From contig JANAVB010015600.1 in assembly GCA_029216955.1 (NCBI GenBank), forward strand, positions 30,164,374 through 30,228,373: a stretch of DNA of 64,000 bases. The letters are read 5' to 3'. Positions 46,284 through 59,338 of this stretch are shown here, one piece after another. The number at the start of each line of letters is the position of its first letter. Within the stretch, counting starts at the first letter, position 1. Source of the stretch: Iris pallida. Its lineage: Eukaryota; Streptophyta; Magnoliopsida; Asparagales; Iridaceae. The position numbers and the translations under genes were made by a program. The notes beneath the pieces are model-generated. The model searched no databases. It saw only the letters and a list, made by a program, of their open reading frames with translations, and was not told the DNA's origin.

Positions 46284-46442
46284 AAACCCTCGCCCCGAGT
46301 GTGGACTCACAGGTTTGAACTAATCACTAACCCTCGTCCCGAATGTGGACTCGTAGGTCAGTTCAAGACAGGTCACCCTCACCCCGAATGTGGACTCGCA
46401 GGTGCAAACGGTCAACCCTCGCCCCGTATGTGGACTCGCAGA
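46284..46442. repeat. Four-copy tandem repeat with core CCCCGAATGTGGACTCGCAG
   Basis: Units start near 46284, 46329, 46374 and 46414. Cores are well conserved and linkers vary. Open frames across it are repeat artefacts. Confidence 0.8.
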
Positions 46443-46931
46443 TTGTAAGAAATCAAAATAAAGGAATAGCAGTTCAGTTTATAATGCGGTCATCCTACGA
46501 TATAACTCAATCCAGTACAAGTAAAACATGTCCAATAAAGCTACAAGGCTAACTGTGAACAAGGACTATATAATCATGAAGAAGCACATGTCAGCAATCA
46601 AATCAAGATCAACTGGGTGATGAAAAGAGAATAGCATATAATAAAGCTGTAAAGAAGGGCAAGGTATACTTGCATGTGGTCCTGAGCTGCTGGCACAGGC
46701 TAAGTGCTGATTCAAAGTCCAATGAACCTGTTTTATGAATTATTCGTATCAATAATGATATTAGAACATTAAGATTTGCCCTATCTATTTTGCCCTTAGT
46801 TTCTATGACTTCATATTCCTAAGGTTGCTTCTTTAAGACACAATACCCCTTATCCTATACAACAACTCAGATATATACCACTACTTACTTACCCTAGCTT
46901 AGTTAATTCTATATTATTAGTCTCTTCTTTG

Positions 46932-46965
46932 TATATATATATATATATATATATATATTTTTCTT

Positions 46966-47016
<51 letters not shown>
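46932..47016. repeat. AT microsatellites
   Basis: Two TA runs, each preceded by TTCTTTG. Confidence 0.95.
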
Positions 47017-47019
<3 letters not shown>

Positions 47020-48542
47020 CCCTTACACATGTCCCTTTAACCATGTTCTAGATGTTCACTTGCTCCTCTACACTGACCTCATACCCTACTTGTCCTTATG
47101 TCATATATACCCCATTACTATTGTTCCTCTAGGATACCTTTCCTTATTTAGACTATACCCTTGTTGCTCTTGCATCATGTTACTCCCACTTACCCCTCAT
47201 TGTTACCCATAGATTACTTATTATTTCCTGGTAAAAGTTATCTGTTTATGAATGTCTGGATCTTCATTAAAGCTACCCTTCATTGCTGACTAGTTTACCT
47301 TTACAAGGGAATATCTTATTTTTGGAACCATAGGGACACCCCTGTACTAGTAAAACTCTTAACACTCGATCTCTGCTTTACCATTTTATCCCTGGTTTGG
47401 GTGGGACAACCTTGCAGAGCTTGATTGCCTCAAGGTCTCCCCTGCCATACGACATTATTTTCCAACTTTCATGTTGCGGCTACTGCCACCAATGTTACTG
47501 ATATTGGTACATGCTACGGGAAGCTCTTATTTGGAAGTCCATGGGGATAGTTGTACTACTTGTTGCTATATAGGTACCAGAGTTCTCACTTATATGATGC
47601 CTTTATCTAATGTATCCATCCATGACTCTAACAATGTGTATCCTTCCTACAGGCTACAACATTAACTCCTCTCACTACATGTATCCTGCAGATCTGGTAT
47701 GGATGACTTTCCCCTAAACCTGGATATTTATCAAACCTGTAACTACTCTGGGTACTCATTCACAGGTCAGGGCCTATCCCTTTACCTGTGCATATTACCC
47801 CACTCCACTTGTACCTGTAGGTAAAATCTATACCCTGGCTTTACTGATTTGATGTACACATTTCCTCGTGTCTTGTAGGGGTACTGCTACCTACCTACCT
47901 CCCTATTCCTAGGTGACAGTCAATATCCTCTACATGTACTCGTGCTTGGTTGTATGACTCCCCATTCCCTATATTTAGGACTACTGCTAATGGTTTTCAC
48001 CTAGGTTTTCCTTATTATCCAACTGAGATAACTCTCGAACATCAAACTTGCTTGGTCATCAAACATATTACTTAATGACATTCCTGGTCCTAGATACTCT
48101 ATCTACACCTATATTCTCAACACATAACTTTGTTATGGTTATCTATCCATGGCCTACTAGCCTATACAGGGCCAGCCTATAGGCTTCACATGGGTAAATC
48201 CTTGTATCTATGCTTCTTCATAGACATAGTTGCTCAAAACTCAGCTTACATATAGGAAATCTCATTGGCCTAGTAGGCTGTCCCATTTGTTTCCTTTAAG
48301 ATTGGTGTCCTTGATACATTCTAGGCATTAGTTCACCTTGTGAAACTTATACCAACTATGAACTCTGATTCTAACCCTTTTTCCTTGATATTCGAATATA
48401 CTACTGATACTCTTTATTTTCTATACTCGGTTCACCTATCATCCTAACCTTAACTTTCTCTTACTGTGGTATGTGTTTTCTCTTTACTCTGGGTTTGATA
48501 GGTGAAGGTCTAGTGCAAGGTTCATCTCCTGTATGACCTACT

Positions 48543-48981
48543 TGTAACTCCACTTTCCTATTTTTGAGAAATTAAAGTTTTCTAATAAAATAATAAGTTT
48601 AGTTTTAAATAATAAATATTGTGATTTATACTTTTGGAGGGAAAGTAGTTAGGAGCAGGAATTTTAATTTTGAAAGTTTATTATAACAAACTTGGGGCCC
48701 ACTCATTCACTTTTCTAAATAATTCCTGTACTCAATGTAATATATGAAAAGGAGGAGGGTGATTCTGGAAATTTACCAAAATCGGAGGGACTCATATAAA
48801 AACGAATTATAGCCGGGGGTGGGGGGTTATTGCAAAATTACCTATTCTTTCTTTAAAATTGAGTGGAGAGAGAAAGTGAGAGCTCAGTCTCATTTCTTTC
48901 TTCTCTTTTCGAGAGTCTTCCCTAAATTCTCGAGCTCTAGCCCTAATTTTTTCTGACGTCGACGATGATGACGATGACGAG
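48543..48981 (+). repeat. Element J truncated 5' LTR
   Basis: Collinear with the 3' LTR until GACGATGACGAG, where the sequence switches to gag. Confidence 0.8.
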
Positions 48982-48999
48982 GGACTGTCCATAGGATGC

Positions 49000-49800
49000 A
49001 GCTCGACTGACAGGAGGACCACGAGGAGCTGGAGGACCACCACCTGCACCACCCAGAGCTCTACCAGCTGCACCACAGAGGGTTCATGCATTACCTACTC
49101 AGCAACAGCGTTCTGCACAGCACCAGCAGCAGAGGGGACCACCACAGTAGGGACGTGCTTACGTCATGGCCACAGTTGAGGAGGATGAGGCAGTGCCAGA
49201 TGTGATCACAGGTTCTATCCTTTTACATGCTTTTCCAGCCATTGTATTGTTTGATTCTGGAGCCACCCATATCTTTGTATCATATGAGTTTCTGCATAGA
49301 TACGGCTTCACACCCAAGCCCACTAGGAGGAACTATCGGATTATGACAGAAGGAGGGGTAGTGCCAGTTAGTGAGATGGTAGATTGCCCTATCACTATAG
49401 CTGGGAGGGAGCTTAGGGCTCGAGTTCTGGTGATACCAATGCCCGAATTTGATATAGTCCTCGGCATCGACTAGATGAGCGAGCAGTTTGTCGTAATAGA
49501 CTGCCATAAAGGGAAGATGATTTTCAGTCCGCCTGGAGTTCCACCGTTCAAGATCAGCAGACGAGTTGCAGAGAGGCCAGAGGGAGTCTACTTCAGAGCA
49601 GTTGCAGAAGACCAGGAGTTGCCGCATCCGCTGATTGTAGAGTATCTCGACGTCTTTCTCGAGGAGTTGCCATGATTGCCGCTAGATCGAGATGTGGAGT
49701 TCAGTATCAACCTAGTGCCCGAATCAGCACCGAAATCCCAGCATTACTACAAGATCAACCCAAAGGAAGCTGCTGAGTTGAAGGCTGAGATTGATGAGTT
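49000..49800 (+). pseudogene. Element J end of gag, protease, and RT stub
   Basis: A Pro/Gln-rich gag tail leads to the protease IVLFDSGATHIFVSYEFL (49248-49300, DSG triad present) and FDIVLGID, cut by TAG 49472-49474. Next come KISRRVAERPEGVYF and VEYLDVFLEELP, the connection into RT, with a TGA at 49673-49675. RT breaks off after ELKAEIDELS, joined directly to VADAL, a phrase that normally ends RNase H. Confidence 0.82.
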
Positions 49801-49804
49801 GTCG

Positions 49805-51257
49805 GGTAGCTGATGCACTTGCAGATACAATCAGGACTGTTGGAGAAGATCAAGGAGGCCCAGTTTCTTGATGAGGGACTCCGATGTCTCAGAGGCCAGG
49901 CAGAGGCAGGATTGCTCGACGACTTCACCATTGCAGCGGATGGATCCCTGAGGCACGGGAACCAGTTGTCTGTGCCAAAGGATTTGCGGAAGGAGGTGAT
50001 GCAGGAAGACCACCAGTCGTAGTATTCTATTCATCTTGGATCTACCAAGATGTATAAGGATCTGCGGAAGTATATTTGGTGGTATGGGATGAAATAAGAG
50101 GTTGCCAGATTTATTTCCAGATGCCTTGTGTGCCAGCAAGTCAAGGTGGAGCACAGAGACCAGCAGGATTACTCCAGCCTCTACCTATTTCGGAATGAAA
50201 GTGGGAGCATATCACCATGGACTTCGTTTCTGGTTTATCGCGTACGCCCAGTAGCAAGGATGCTATTTGGGTTATCGTGGACAGATTGACGAAGTCTACT
50301 CACTTCATTCCGTTCAAGGTTGGGCTGTCGATCAAGAAGCTTGCAGACCTCTACATGCGTCAGATCGTGAGGATTCACGGGGTGCCGGTGAGCATCATTT
50401 CAGACAGAGACAGCCACTTCATATCACATTTCTGGAGGAGTTTACAGTTGAGCTTGGGTTCACAGTTGAAGTTTAGCACTGTCTATCATCCACAGACAGA
50501 CAGGCAGTCCGAAAGGACCATTCAGACACTGGAGGATATGCTGCGGGTTTGTGCACTCGAGTTCGGTGGTTCATGGGAGGATCACTTACATCTAGTGGAG
50601 TTTACCTATAATAACATTTATCAGGCTAGCATCTAGATAACACCGTTCGAGGTGCTATATGGGCAGAGATGTCGTACACCTTTATCTTGGGACGATGTTG
50701 GCGAGAGGGCTTTGCTTTTGCCAAAGATGGTGGTAGACTCAGCTGAGAAAGTCAGACTGATCAGGGAGCATCTCAGAGTTGCACAGGATCGGCAGAAGCA
50801 CTGGGCGGAATACAGCAGACGGCCACTGGAGTTCGCGGTTGGAGATAGAGTATTTCTGAAGATCTCTCCGACAAGGGGAGTCATTCGTTTTGGCAGAGGC
50901 GGGAAGCTCAGTCCGAGGAACATCGGGCCTTTCGATATGACGGCACGGATTGGCGAGGTGGCATATCGACTGGCACTACCAGCTAGCTTGGAGGGAGTGC
51001 ACGACATTTTTCACGTATCTCAGCTTCGACGCTATATTTCGGACCCTAGCCATGTGGTGGAATATTCAGAGCTAAAGGTCGGTCCGAGCTTGACCTACGA
51101 GGAGCAGCCAGTGGAGATCCTTGATCGAAGAGAGAAGCGCCTGCGGAACCAGACTATACCGTTTATTCGAATCATGTGGAGACATCACTCTCCAGAAGAG
51201 TCCACATGGGAGCGTGAGGACGAGATGCGAGACCGCTATCCTAGTTTGTTTGCTTGA
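49805..51257 (+). pseudogene. Element J integrase with chromodomain
   Basis: Linker LLDDFTIAADGSLRHGNQL, zinc-binding region with CLVCQQVKVEH (50120-50152), core [42 protein letters not shown] (50217-50540), then SPRNIGPFDMTARIGEVAYR, VFHVSQLRRYI-like HDIFHVSQLRRYI and the chromodomain end IRIMWRHH, STWEREDEMRDRYPSLF to TGA 51255-51257. Stops at about 50022 and 50636. The part from 50652 on is fully open. Very similar in layout to C. Confidence 0.88.
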
Positions 51258-51370
51258 TTGTATTCAAGTATTCATAAAAATCTGATTTCAATAAATTACT
51301 TGTGTGATTTCTGAGACTTATTTTGTAGTTTTTGAATTTCGAGGACAAAATTTTTCAAGGGGGAGAGATT
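51258..51370 (+). other. Element J 3' untranslated region and polypurine tract
   Basis: Contains TTCGAGGACAAAATTTTTC and CAAGGGGGAGAGA (51356-51368) two bases before the LTR. Confidence 0.8.
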
Positions 51371-54300
51371 TGTAACTCCACTTTCCTATTTTTGAGACAT
51401 TAAAGTTTTCTAATAAAATAATAAGTTTAGTTTTAAATAATAAATATTGTGATTTATACTTTTGGAGGAAAAGTAGTTAGGAGCATGAATTTTAATTTTG
51501 AAAGTTTGTTGTAACAAACTTGGGGCCCACTCATTCACTTTTCTAACTAATTCATGTACTCAGTATAATATATGAAAAGATTTACTAAAACTGGAGGGAC
51601 TCATATAAAAATGAATTATAGCGGGGGGTTTGTTGCAAAATTACCTATTCTTTCTTTAAAATTGAGTGGAGAGAGAAAGTGAGAGCTCAGTCTGATTTCT
51701 TTCTCCTCTTTCCGAGAGTCTTCCACAAATTCTCGACCTCTAGTCCTAATTTTTTTCAACGTCGACGATGATGACGACGACGAGTCTCCAGCGAGTCTCC
51801 GGCGTCCTAGACATCTCTGGCTGAGACCGCAGCGGCGACCAAGCGAGTCTCCGATGACGACTTCGACAGCGATAACAACTTTTCTCCAGCGGCGCTTCGA
51901 CCTCTCGGCGTTCCCCCAAGCGGCGATGTTCTTCGTTTGCATGAACGGTGAGTTCGACGATCGTTTCCATCTCAATTGTTGGGGATCGATCTAAATTTCG
52001 GTTGAACTTTAGATCTTATTTAATCGGACGACAAAGAGCCGATCGTTTGTTGCATCTCCGGTTAATCCGAATGTTCCCTGTAAGGATCGAACGACAATAA
52101 GTCCTCGATACTTTTTCCCTAGTTTTGTTCATAAATTTTTTAGGTCAGTTTCAATTCTAGTTTTTGATCTGCGTTCGTGGATCGAAGATTCATTTTATTA
52201 CAATTTTTTATTTGAATATCACTCTCTGTTTAGGCTCGAACTGGAGGTGGTTTGAATCAATCTAGATCATTGTTTAGTTGTTGTGTCTTCCATCGAGTGA
52301 TTCGTGTTCTCGATTGATTTAGCCACGACCGATCCTTCGATCAAGTTGTTTCGGCGATCGAATTTTCACAGGTAAAAATCATATGCCCTGTTATTGATGT
52401 CACGTTTTCTTTCAAAAATTTGAATTACTTCTCTTGTATCCAGTGCTCGTTCGGAGCTGTGTTCGTATCTAGTGAGCTTGATTTGTATTCCGAAAATTGT
52501 GTCTGGGTTGCTGTTATAAAGTCGTGCCCGACTCTTGGAACATATCCTCAGTTGCAAACGGATTTCTCTTCAGGTATATGTAGTCTTCCCTCTTGATTTT
52601 AGGTTTCCATGTTAATTTTGTTATGAGTTTTTTTCGGTTCGTACGTTCGATGTCAGGGTTGGTAGATTGGGTGGCATATCGCCTGCGTGCGTGTAGGGAT
52701 ACTGTTGATTGTGCAGGTGCTATTTTTGTTCATGTATTACGTGTGTGTCGTTTTCCGTACCTTCAAGATTGCTGCTCGTGTCCCTGCGGATTGTGTCCGA
52801 GAAGTGCGTGCGTGTCCAGGGATTGGAATTAGCATTGAAGACTGCTTATTGCATTGAATATTTGAATGATTTCTATTTACATTTAATTTTTGTATAAATG
52901 TGGTATAAAGTTTATGTGGTTTTTATGAAATTCTTGGGTTGGGTTTTCAATTTGGTTGTATATTTATTGTGTTCATCTTTCCAAACAGTTGAAGTTATTG
53001 GGCCGTAGGTTAAATCCTTGGATTTCTTAGTGTTGCAATATTGGATTTTGAATGCAGGGGTAGGGAATTTTTAATTCAAAATTGTTTAACTTGGGAGTAT
53101 AGTCCCTATCTGCTGGTGCATGGGAGTTGATTGTATAATTTCCATTAGATTGTGTGGTTCATTCTTGGGTTTGGTAGATTAGCAATGTTTTGATTTGATT
53201 CAAAAGTGACGGGTTAATATGGACTCTTGCCATGAAGCAAGAGTATTGGTTGTCAGCCTTTGTGAGTGATGAAAGGTCCTGTTATGTTTAATATTGCTGG
53301 ACTCATATAAATTTGGCATGGGCTTAGAGGACTTAAGTTGAATAAATAGCTTCAGTATAATTTTAGTCTTGTTAATATTTATTGGAACTTCCTTACATTA
53401 GTAAGTGGATAATGTATGTAACACTTTCAATGAGTAGTTATCTAGATTTAAATAGTTCTTCTATAAGATTAGTTCCTTAATGAATAATTGGGATAATTAC
53501 TTAAACTTAAATTAGCTGGTGTCATGGGTAGAACTTGAGCAACTTGTATCAAATATTATTCAGGAGGACATCCGGCTCCATCTAGTACACTTGATTTCTC
53601 GGAGCAAGGCAAGTACTTTTCTACGGTCTTGTGCATTTACATATCTTGTACTTTTCCTGTGACACATCATGACACGATATCTTGTACCATGTACTTCCTG
53701 TTCTTGTACTTACTTGTGTCGGGTAGAGAAATACACTGGCTAGGTGACCAAACCCCAGTTACTATATTCATGTAGATAGCTTAGGCCTCGCATCGTGCAC
53801 GCGGGCCCTAAGCCGTACCTTATTCATGTACTCATGTACATGCTCCTGTACTCACCCCAGCCGGTCACATAGGCTAGTTGTATTTCAAACATGGGGCACT
53901 TGTCATGTCTTGTACTTCAGGATTATAGTTTCATTCATGTACTTTACATTTCTTGTACTTTATATTCATGTACTTACATTCCTGTACTTCCTGTTCATTT
54001 GTTGTATTTCATTTTCATGTTCTCATGTACTCATTTCCATATCATGTTCTTGTTCATTACCTAGAACTGTACTTTTCTCCGCTCCTGACTAGGATATGTT
54101 GCAGGTGAGTTGGAGGCTCTGTGTGATACCTATTATGGCCAGAGCTAGTAGATGCAGGAGAGCCAGCTGGAGTTGCTCTTGACTTAGAGGCTGAGGAAGC
54201 CTAGAGCATTACCTTTAGTAGTTTCTATATTTTCCTTGTATTGAGACTATCAGACTTTATTTTAGCTGGATGAATGTAATAACTTGTAGACTTGTACTTT

Positions 54301-54460
54301 AATTTCATTCTGAAATATGTTTATAGATGCTGTGATTTGCACTTGTCATGTTTATCTGGATAGATTTTCCCTAGATTGGTACAGCTTACTTTGTCGTGTC
54401 TAATAACGAAGGTTGGGCGTGTCGGATTCATGTCCGATTATTCGGGAGCGGGTCATGACA
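51371..54460 (+). repeat. Element J 3' LTR
   Basis: 3,090 bases, long for an LTR. GC-rich block at 51760-51960, block CTCCTGACTAGGATATGTTG near 54085, end GGTCATGACA. Confidence 0.9.
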
Positions 54461-54465
54461 CTACT

Positions 54466-55346
54466 GCCTTCCAAGTGTCTGTCTGTACTAAGTTATAGGA
54501 AAACTCTGTCTACTGTTCTGATAATCACTTATAGGTTGATACATCTACCCATTTATTATACACCCTTGTGATACCCCAAGTGTCAAAGGGTCTGACACCA
54601 TCTGATACTCCCCTCACTACGACTGCTACCTGCGTTCCTTATGTTACTGATACCAACATGTCACTACTTCATATTTACAACCTATCCATAGCACATTAAC
54701 CCCTATGCCTGTGAATTGAACCTCCAAAGCACCCATATGCACTCATGTCCTATTGACACATGGGTACAGGGAGACTAACTCCGGATTATGCTCATTTGTG
54801 CTTAGTTCCTTTCAAGCATTAACTCGACTGTTTGTTGTCTATTGGATTATGGTCAAATAAACTATTGTAAAAGAGATTAATTGGTAAGATTAGAGGATTA
54901 CCTGTGAGAGGAAAATCAAAGCCTCTGTGTGACGACCCTCTAAGCCTCGTCCTTGATTTGAAGAAGAACAGGCGATCGACTTCTAGGGTTTAGGGAAAGG
55001 AAGAGCTGCTCTCCTCCATATATATATATACATGCGGTAGGTGATAAGGGAGATCGATATATGTTTTATCCAAAGGATTTGAACGGATATGAATTTTTTT
55101 GGAGGGATGCCAAGTTCAATTACTGGAATTTTTGATCGGCCAAATCAAGGTTAAGGATATGGCTTATCTCCTATTTGGGATCTAGGAGAATAGGATTTAA
55201 ATTTTGCCTTTGGTTCATCATTAAGGATTGGGATTATCCCAAACTCAAGCCGAAGGTTGAAACAGAGGGGGGTCGGCTATTAACATGGATTTGAATTCTT
55301 CTTTTGCACAGAGGCCCCTTGGGAAAGTCGATTTTTGTAAATGATC
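54466..55346. mobile_element. Block I, part 2
   Basis: Sequence after the CTACT copy continues block I without J, up to the left end of CACTA element K. No coding region or repeat recognised beyond a short TA run near 55020. Confidence 0.45.
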
Positions 55347-56492
55347 CACTACAGCAAAATAGTGTTATAATGACACTCTAAAAGTGTCATTATACTCTTT
55401 TCACGACACTTTTTAAGTACTGAGTAGAGGGGTGTCGTAGAAAGTTTATTTATTTTCAATAACACTTCCAAAGTGCTATGTAATATTTTTATTACGACAC
55501 TTTCTGAATGTCGTGTAAAAAAATTTCATGGCATGAAAAAGGTGTCATCTTAAAGTAATTCAATGATAGTTGAGAAGTGTTGTAATAAATTTTTGTGGAC
55601 TTTCGACGACTCGACAAAACTGCCTAAAATCACTTTATGATGACACTTTTTCAGTGACGTTTAATATTCATTTCACGACAATCTGTAGGTGTCAACTTAA
55701 TGTTAGATTATTTTTCACAACACTTTTTATGTGTTGTCTAAACATGAAAATCATGATTATTATTAATACCACGATACCTTACAATTGTTATCTAATTCAA
55801 ATGAAGAACACAGTAAACGTCTTCAAATATCATCGGAATATATTAAATGTAAATTGATTTCATTTATATGTTTATTTTCATATAATTAAGCAAAACTAAC
55901 TTCCCAGATAATAAAACTTAATGTACCAACATTATCATATATTAAAATATCTCAAATCCATACAAAGTCTCAATAGAAATCCATACAAAGTCTCAATAAA
56001 AATCCATACAAAGTCTCAATAGAAAGTAATATTGAGAACAAAAACAAAGTCTATTACATAACAAAATCTACTACTATTTAGCGCTCAACTTTAATTTTCC
56101 AGCATCAAACTCGAACGATGTAATCCGAACTCATCAATCAATCTGCACACAAAAATATGAGAATTAATATTTTAACTTATAAACTGACCATGCAAATGCT
56201 ATTGCAAAACAAGAACTAAAATTAATATTATGGCTTTCAAATTGACCATACAAAATAAACGTTTGATATAGCTATAAACGGTTGACCATCAAACAGTACT
56301 TACAACAAATGGGGGTCATCACACATAAAGATACCAGCCATGGTAGACCACTGGACATCAGAAACCAGAATAGACCACTGGGATTTCAGTGCACATTACA
56401 TATAATATGCAAGTTATGAGGAAATAGAATAGAAGAGAAATTGACCATACAAAATAAACCATTGGAAGCCACTAATCTGCCAACATTCTGTA

Positions 56493-56725
56493 GATATATA
56501 GCTCAGCTTTGTATAGAAAGAAGTTACCAGCAAGTCACCAACAAGACAGATATATAGCCCAGCTTTGTATAGAAAGAAGTCACCAGCAAGTCACCAGCAA
56601 GACAGATATATAGCCCAGCTTTGTATAGAAAGAAGTCACCAGCAAGTGCACATTACATATAATATGCAAGTCACCAGCAAGACAAATATATAGCACATCT
56701 TTGTATAGAAAGAAGTCACCAGCAA
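56493..56725. repeat. Tandem and dispersed AGCCCAGCTTTGTATAGAA repeats in K
   Basis: Four units spaced 55, 56 and 79 bases contain ATATAGCCCAGCTTTGTATA and AAGTCACCAGCAAGT. The same core returns at 58795 and 58938, where it is linked to other repeats. Confidence 0.8.
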
Positions 56726-56730
56726 GTGCA

Positions 56731-57050
56731 CACTACACCAAAAAATGCATTTAGAAACATTTTTTATATGTTCCTATTATTTTTAGGAACATATCATAAT
56801 CGTTCCTAAAAGTTGCATTCCAATTTTTGGAACGGTTATAAAGTGTTCCTAAATTTAGTCTGGAACGGTTATCAAACGTTCCTAAATTAGATTTTAGAAC
56901 ACATATAATATGTTCCTAAATTATTTTTAGAACGCCCTTGAAACGTTTCTAAATAATATTTTGAAACGCTTTACACTCGTTCCTTAATATAATTTGCAAC
57001 GCTTTTGCATTATTCATGTGGCTAGTTTTGAAACATTTTATTAACGTTCC
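56731..57050. mobile_element. Possible second CACTA terminus nested in K
   Basis: CACTACACCAAAAAATGC is followed by about ten alternating copies of GTTCCTAAA and its complement (56775-57040), a different sub-terminal motif from K. No convincing matching right end was found, so it may be a truncated element. Confidence 0.45.
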
Positions 57051-57984
57051 TATGTATTTTATATTTTCAATTTTGTGCTCTAACTTTTAATTTGAACCAT
57101 AAATCTGATGAATTCTAAACTGACCATCGAAATACATAATAAGTGGTGCAATATTTTTTTACACACACCATGAATTAAAATCCAAGAGCTCCATTAAACT
57201 AACCAAATCTATCAACTTAATATAAAACAACAAATACCATATCCCAAAAGTTAAATCTTTATAAAATGTCATCAAAGTATATAAAGTAAAAAAATACAAA
57301 ATAAAATCAACCACGAAGAATACTACGGTACACTTGAACAAAAACAATCTTCAATGATGTTGCTACTACAAATTGTTGTATGAAGAAACTCTCTTAACAA
57401 GGACTCCAAGAGAAGAATTTTCTTATTTTGATACCAGTCCCAAGCCATAGAGTCAGATGTTGCCTTGTCAATGATGCCTTGTCTACGCTATTCTGCCGCA
57501 CCAGTTAAAAAACACACGTTTCAATCACTTCCGGTTCACTTGGCAGTGAAACCGACACTTTAATCGGCACTTTTAATAATGATAGCCTTCTTTGCATCTA
57601 GTGCTTCAGCATGAGCTCCTTTTAACTTCAAAGGAGAAGGATAACACGTACAAATAGGTGCATTATTCATTCCAAGTGTGTGCGCCTTGCCTCCACAAAT
57701 TCCTATGACATCAAAACACTGAAAAAAATGTCATATTAGAAAAGATTTGTAAAATTCCCAGTTCACTGACAAAAAGGTTCCAAAAAAGGAAGGAGTTGAC
57801 GCTTCCTACAGGAGACTGACAAGAAAGGTTTCAAGAAAAGAGGTGATGAAATATACTGGAGAACAACAAAACAAGATTGTACAAATACATTTAACAATAT
57901 TCTTAATTGACAAGTACAATTCCTTTATTTAAAGATTTTACAGAATTCATTTCTCAAGGTAGTTCTTTTCAACATCTTTTTCTT

Positions 57985-57997
57985 ATATCGATCCATA

Positions 57998-58038
<41 letters not shown>
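57985..58038. repeat. AT microsatellite
   Basis: TA run within K. Confidence 0.95.
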
Positions 58039-58039
<1 letters not shown>

Positions 58040-58785
58040 CCAGAAAATAAAGCACATTCCATTTATGTGCCCAGTTCCACAAAATGAAGCAGCTTACTTT
58101 CAAAAGCATGAATATGCAATTTAGTCTACTAAGGATTATGATTTCTAGTTTTCTCATCTAATAAAGTATTGAACTATATGTGTGATCCAAATAGATGCTA
58201 ACATGAAAATTTTAGAGAAGAACCAATTTGCAATAGTGTACTGCCAAATAAACTTCAGAAGGATAAAGTTGAATCGAACAACTAAAGGAAATTCTTTCTG
58301 CATTTAAAAAAACATGGTCTACTTATAGCAGAGAAAGTAGTGAACTTATATATGTCACAGAAAATATTGTATAGGAAAATATTCTCAAAAAAAAGTAAAT
58401 TCTTGCTGTTAAGAGTACCTTAGGAAGTTGGAAAAATGATTCCTTCGGCTGATGTACAATAGCAACAATATCATCAACAATAGAAGGCACTGTCTTAGGA
58501 CAAGATTCTTGAAGATCATTCTTAGAGCGCCTAAAACCACCTCTCACAGGGTCCGGCAAATAAAACTAGAAAAAACATTATCTGTATGGTTCTCATACAA
58601 AGCATATTTGATAAGAAGAACTAATTTTTACCATCACTGGGCTATGGGAAGGAGTCAAAGCACCACTTTCTAAGGGGCTATCATCATATCAGCCATATAT
58701 ATCTACAAAAGAGAGACAAATGGAAAAAAAAAACATCTCCCAAAATCCATTGGAAGATTTAATATGCATGTTAAGAGAAATTGAC

Positions 58786-59100
58786 AACATATAGCCCAGC
58801 TTTGTATAGAACGAAGTAAAGCAGTGCACAAATAACTGCAACTGCAGCATGCATGCAACTGCAGTCATGGTCTCAATGTGTGGCCTCAACTGCAGTCATG
58901 GTCTCAACTGTAGCAGTCATGCAACTGCAGCATGCCCAACTTTGTATAGAACGAAGTAAAGCAGTGTACGAAGTAAAGCAGTGCACAAACAATATATATC
59001 CCAGCTTTCACATAGCAGCATGCAACTGCAGTCATGGTCTCAATGTGTGGCCATGGAACCAAGGCCAAATGGCAGCATGCAACTACAGTCATGGTCTCAA
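58786..59100. repeat. Complex repeat with core AACTGCAGTCATGGTCTCAA
   Basis: Five or so copies of the core in irregular spacing, mixed with AGCCCAGCTTTGTATAGAA and AACGAAGTAAAGCAGTG units. Confidence 0.8.
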
Positions 59101-59338
59101 GGAGAGGGAAAATTGATATGGAGAAAAACTAATATCCTTATGTTGATTCAGAAAGCATTCGAAAATATGTACTTGGGTCTTCATTTGGAACGTGGGATTC
59201 TATTCCCCTCGCGCACACCCCAGTATGTGATATCCCGAATAAAATTTCAGGATAAAGTTATTGGTACTACTATGTTTGGCAAATAGAATTGAAAAATATT
59301 GCTTAAAATACGTAACAGTTGTGCAAATCATGGCGTAC

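Larger units (their letters stand above)
45791..48542. mobile_element. Block I, part 1: unidentified insertion (LTR-like?)
   Basis: Begins TGTCTAATATACACAAG exactly where H loses its end, so it is probably an insertion. No coding region is seen. It holds four copies of ACCCTCGCCCCGAATGTGG-like units 40-46 bases apart (46284-46442) and two AT microsatellites. Element J interrupts it at 48542. The far end could not be placed. Confidence 0.45.
48543..54460 (+). mobile_element. Element J: chromodomain Ty3/gypsy element lacking RT and RNase H
   Basis: Flanked by the exact duplication CTACT (48538-48542 and 54461-54465). A left LTR remnant 48543-48981 matches 51371-51780, then jumps into the end of gag. 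The 3' LTR is 51371-54460 (begins TGTAACTCC, ends GGTCATGACA). Inside are protease, the first residues of RT, and integrase with chromodomain. Two internal deletions removed the rest of the 5' LTR plus leader and most of gag, and RT plus RNase H. It could not move on its own. Confidence 0.88.

Noticed and set aside
46343..46552. Open frame with repeated MWTRR-like words
   Set aside because: It follows the non-coding tandem repeat at 46284-46442.
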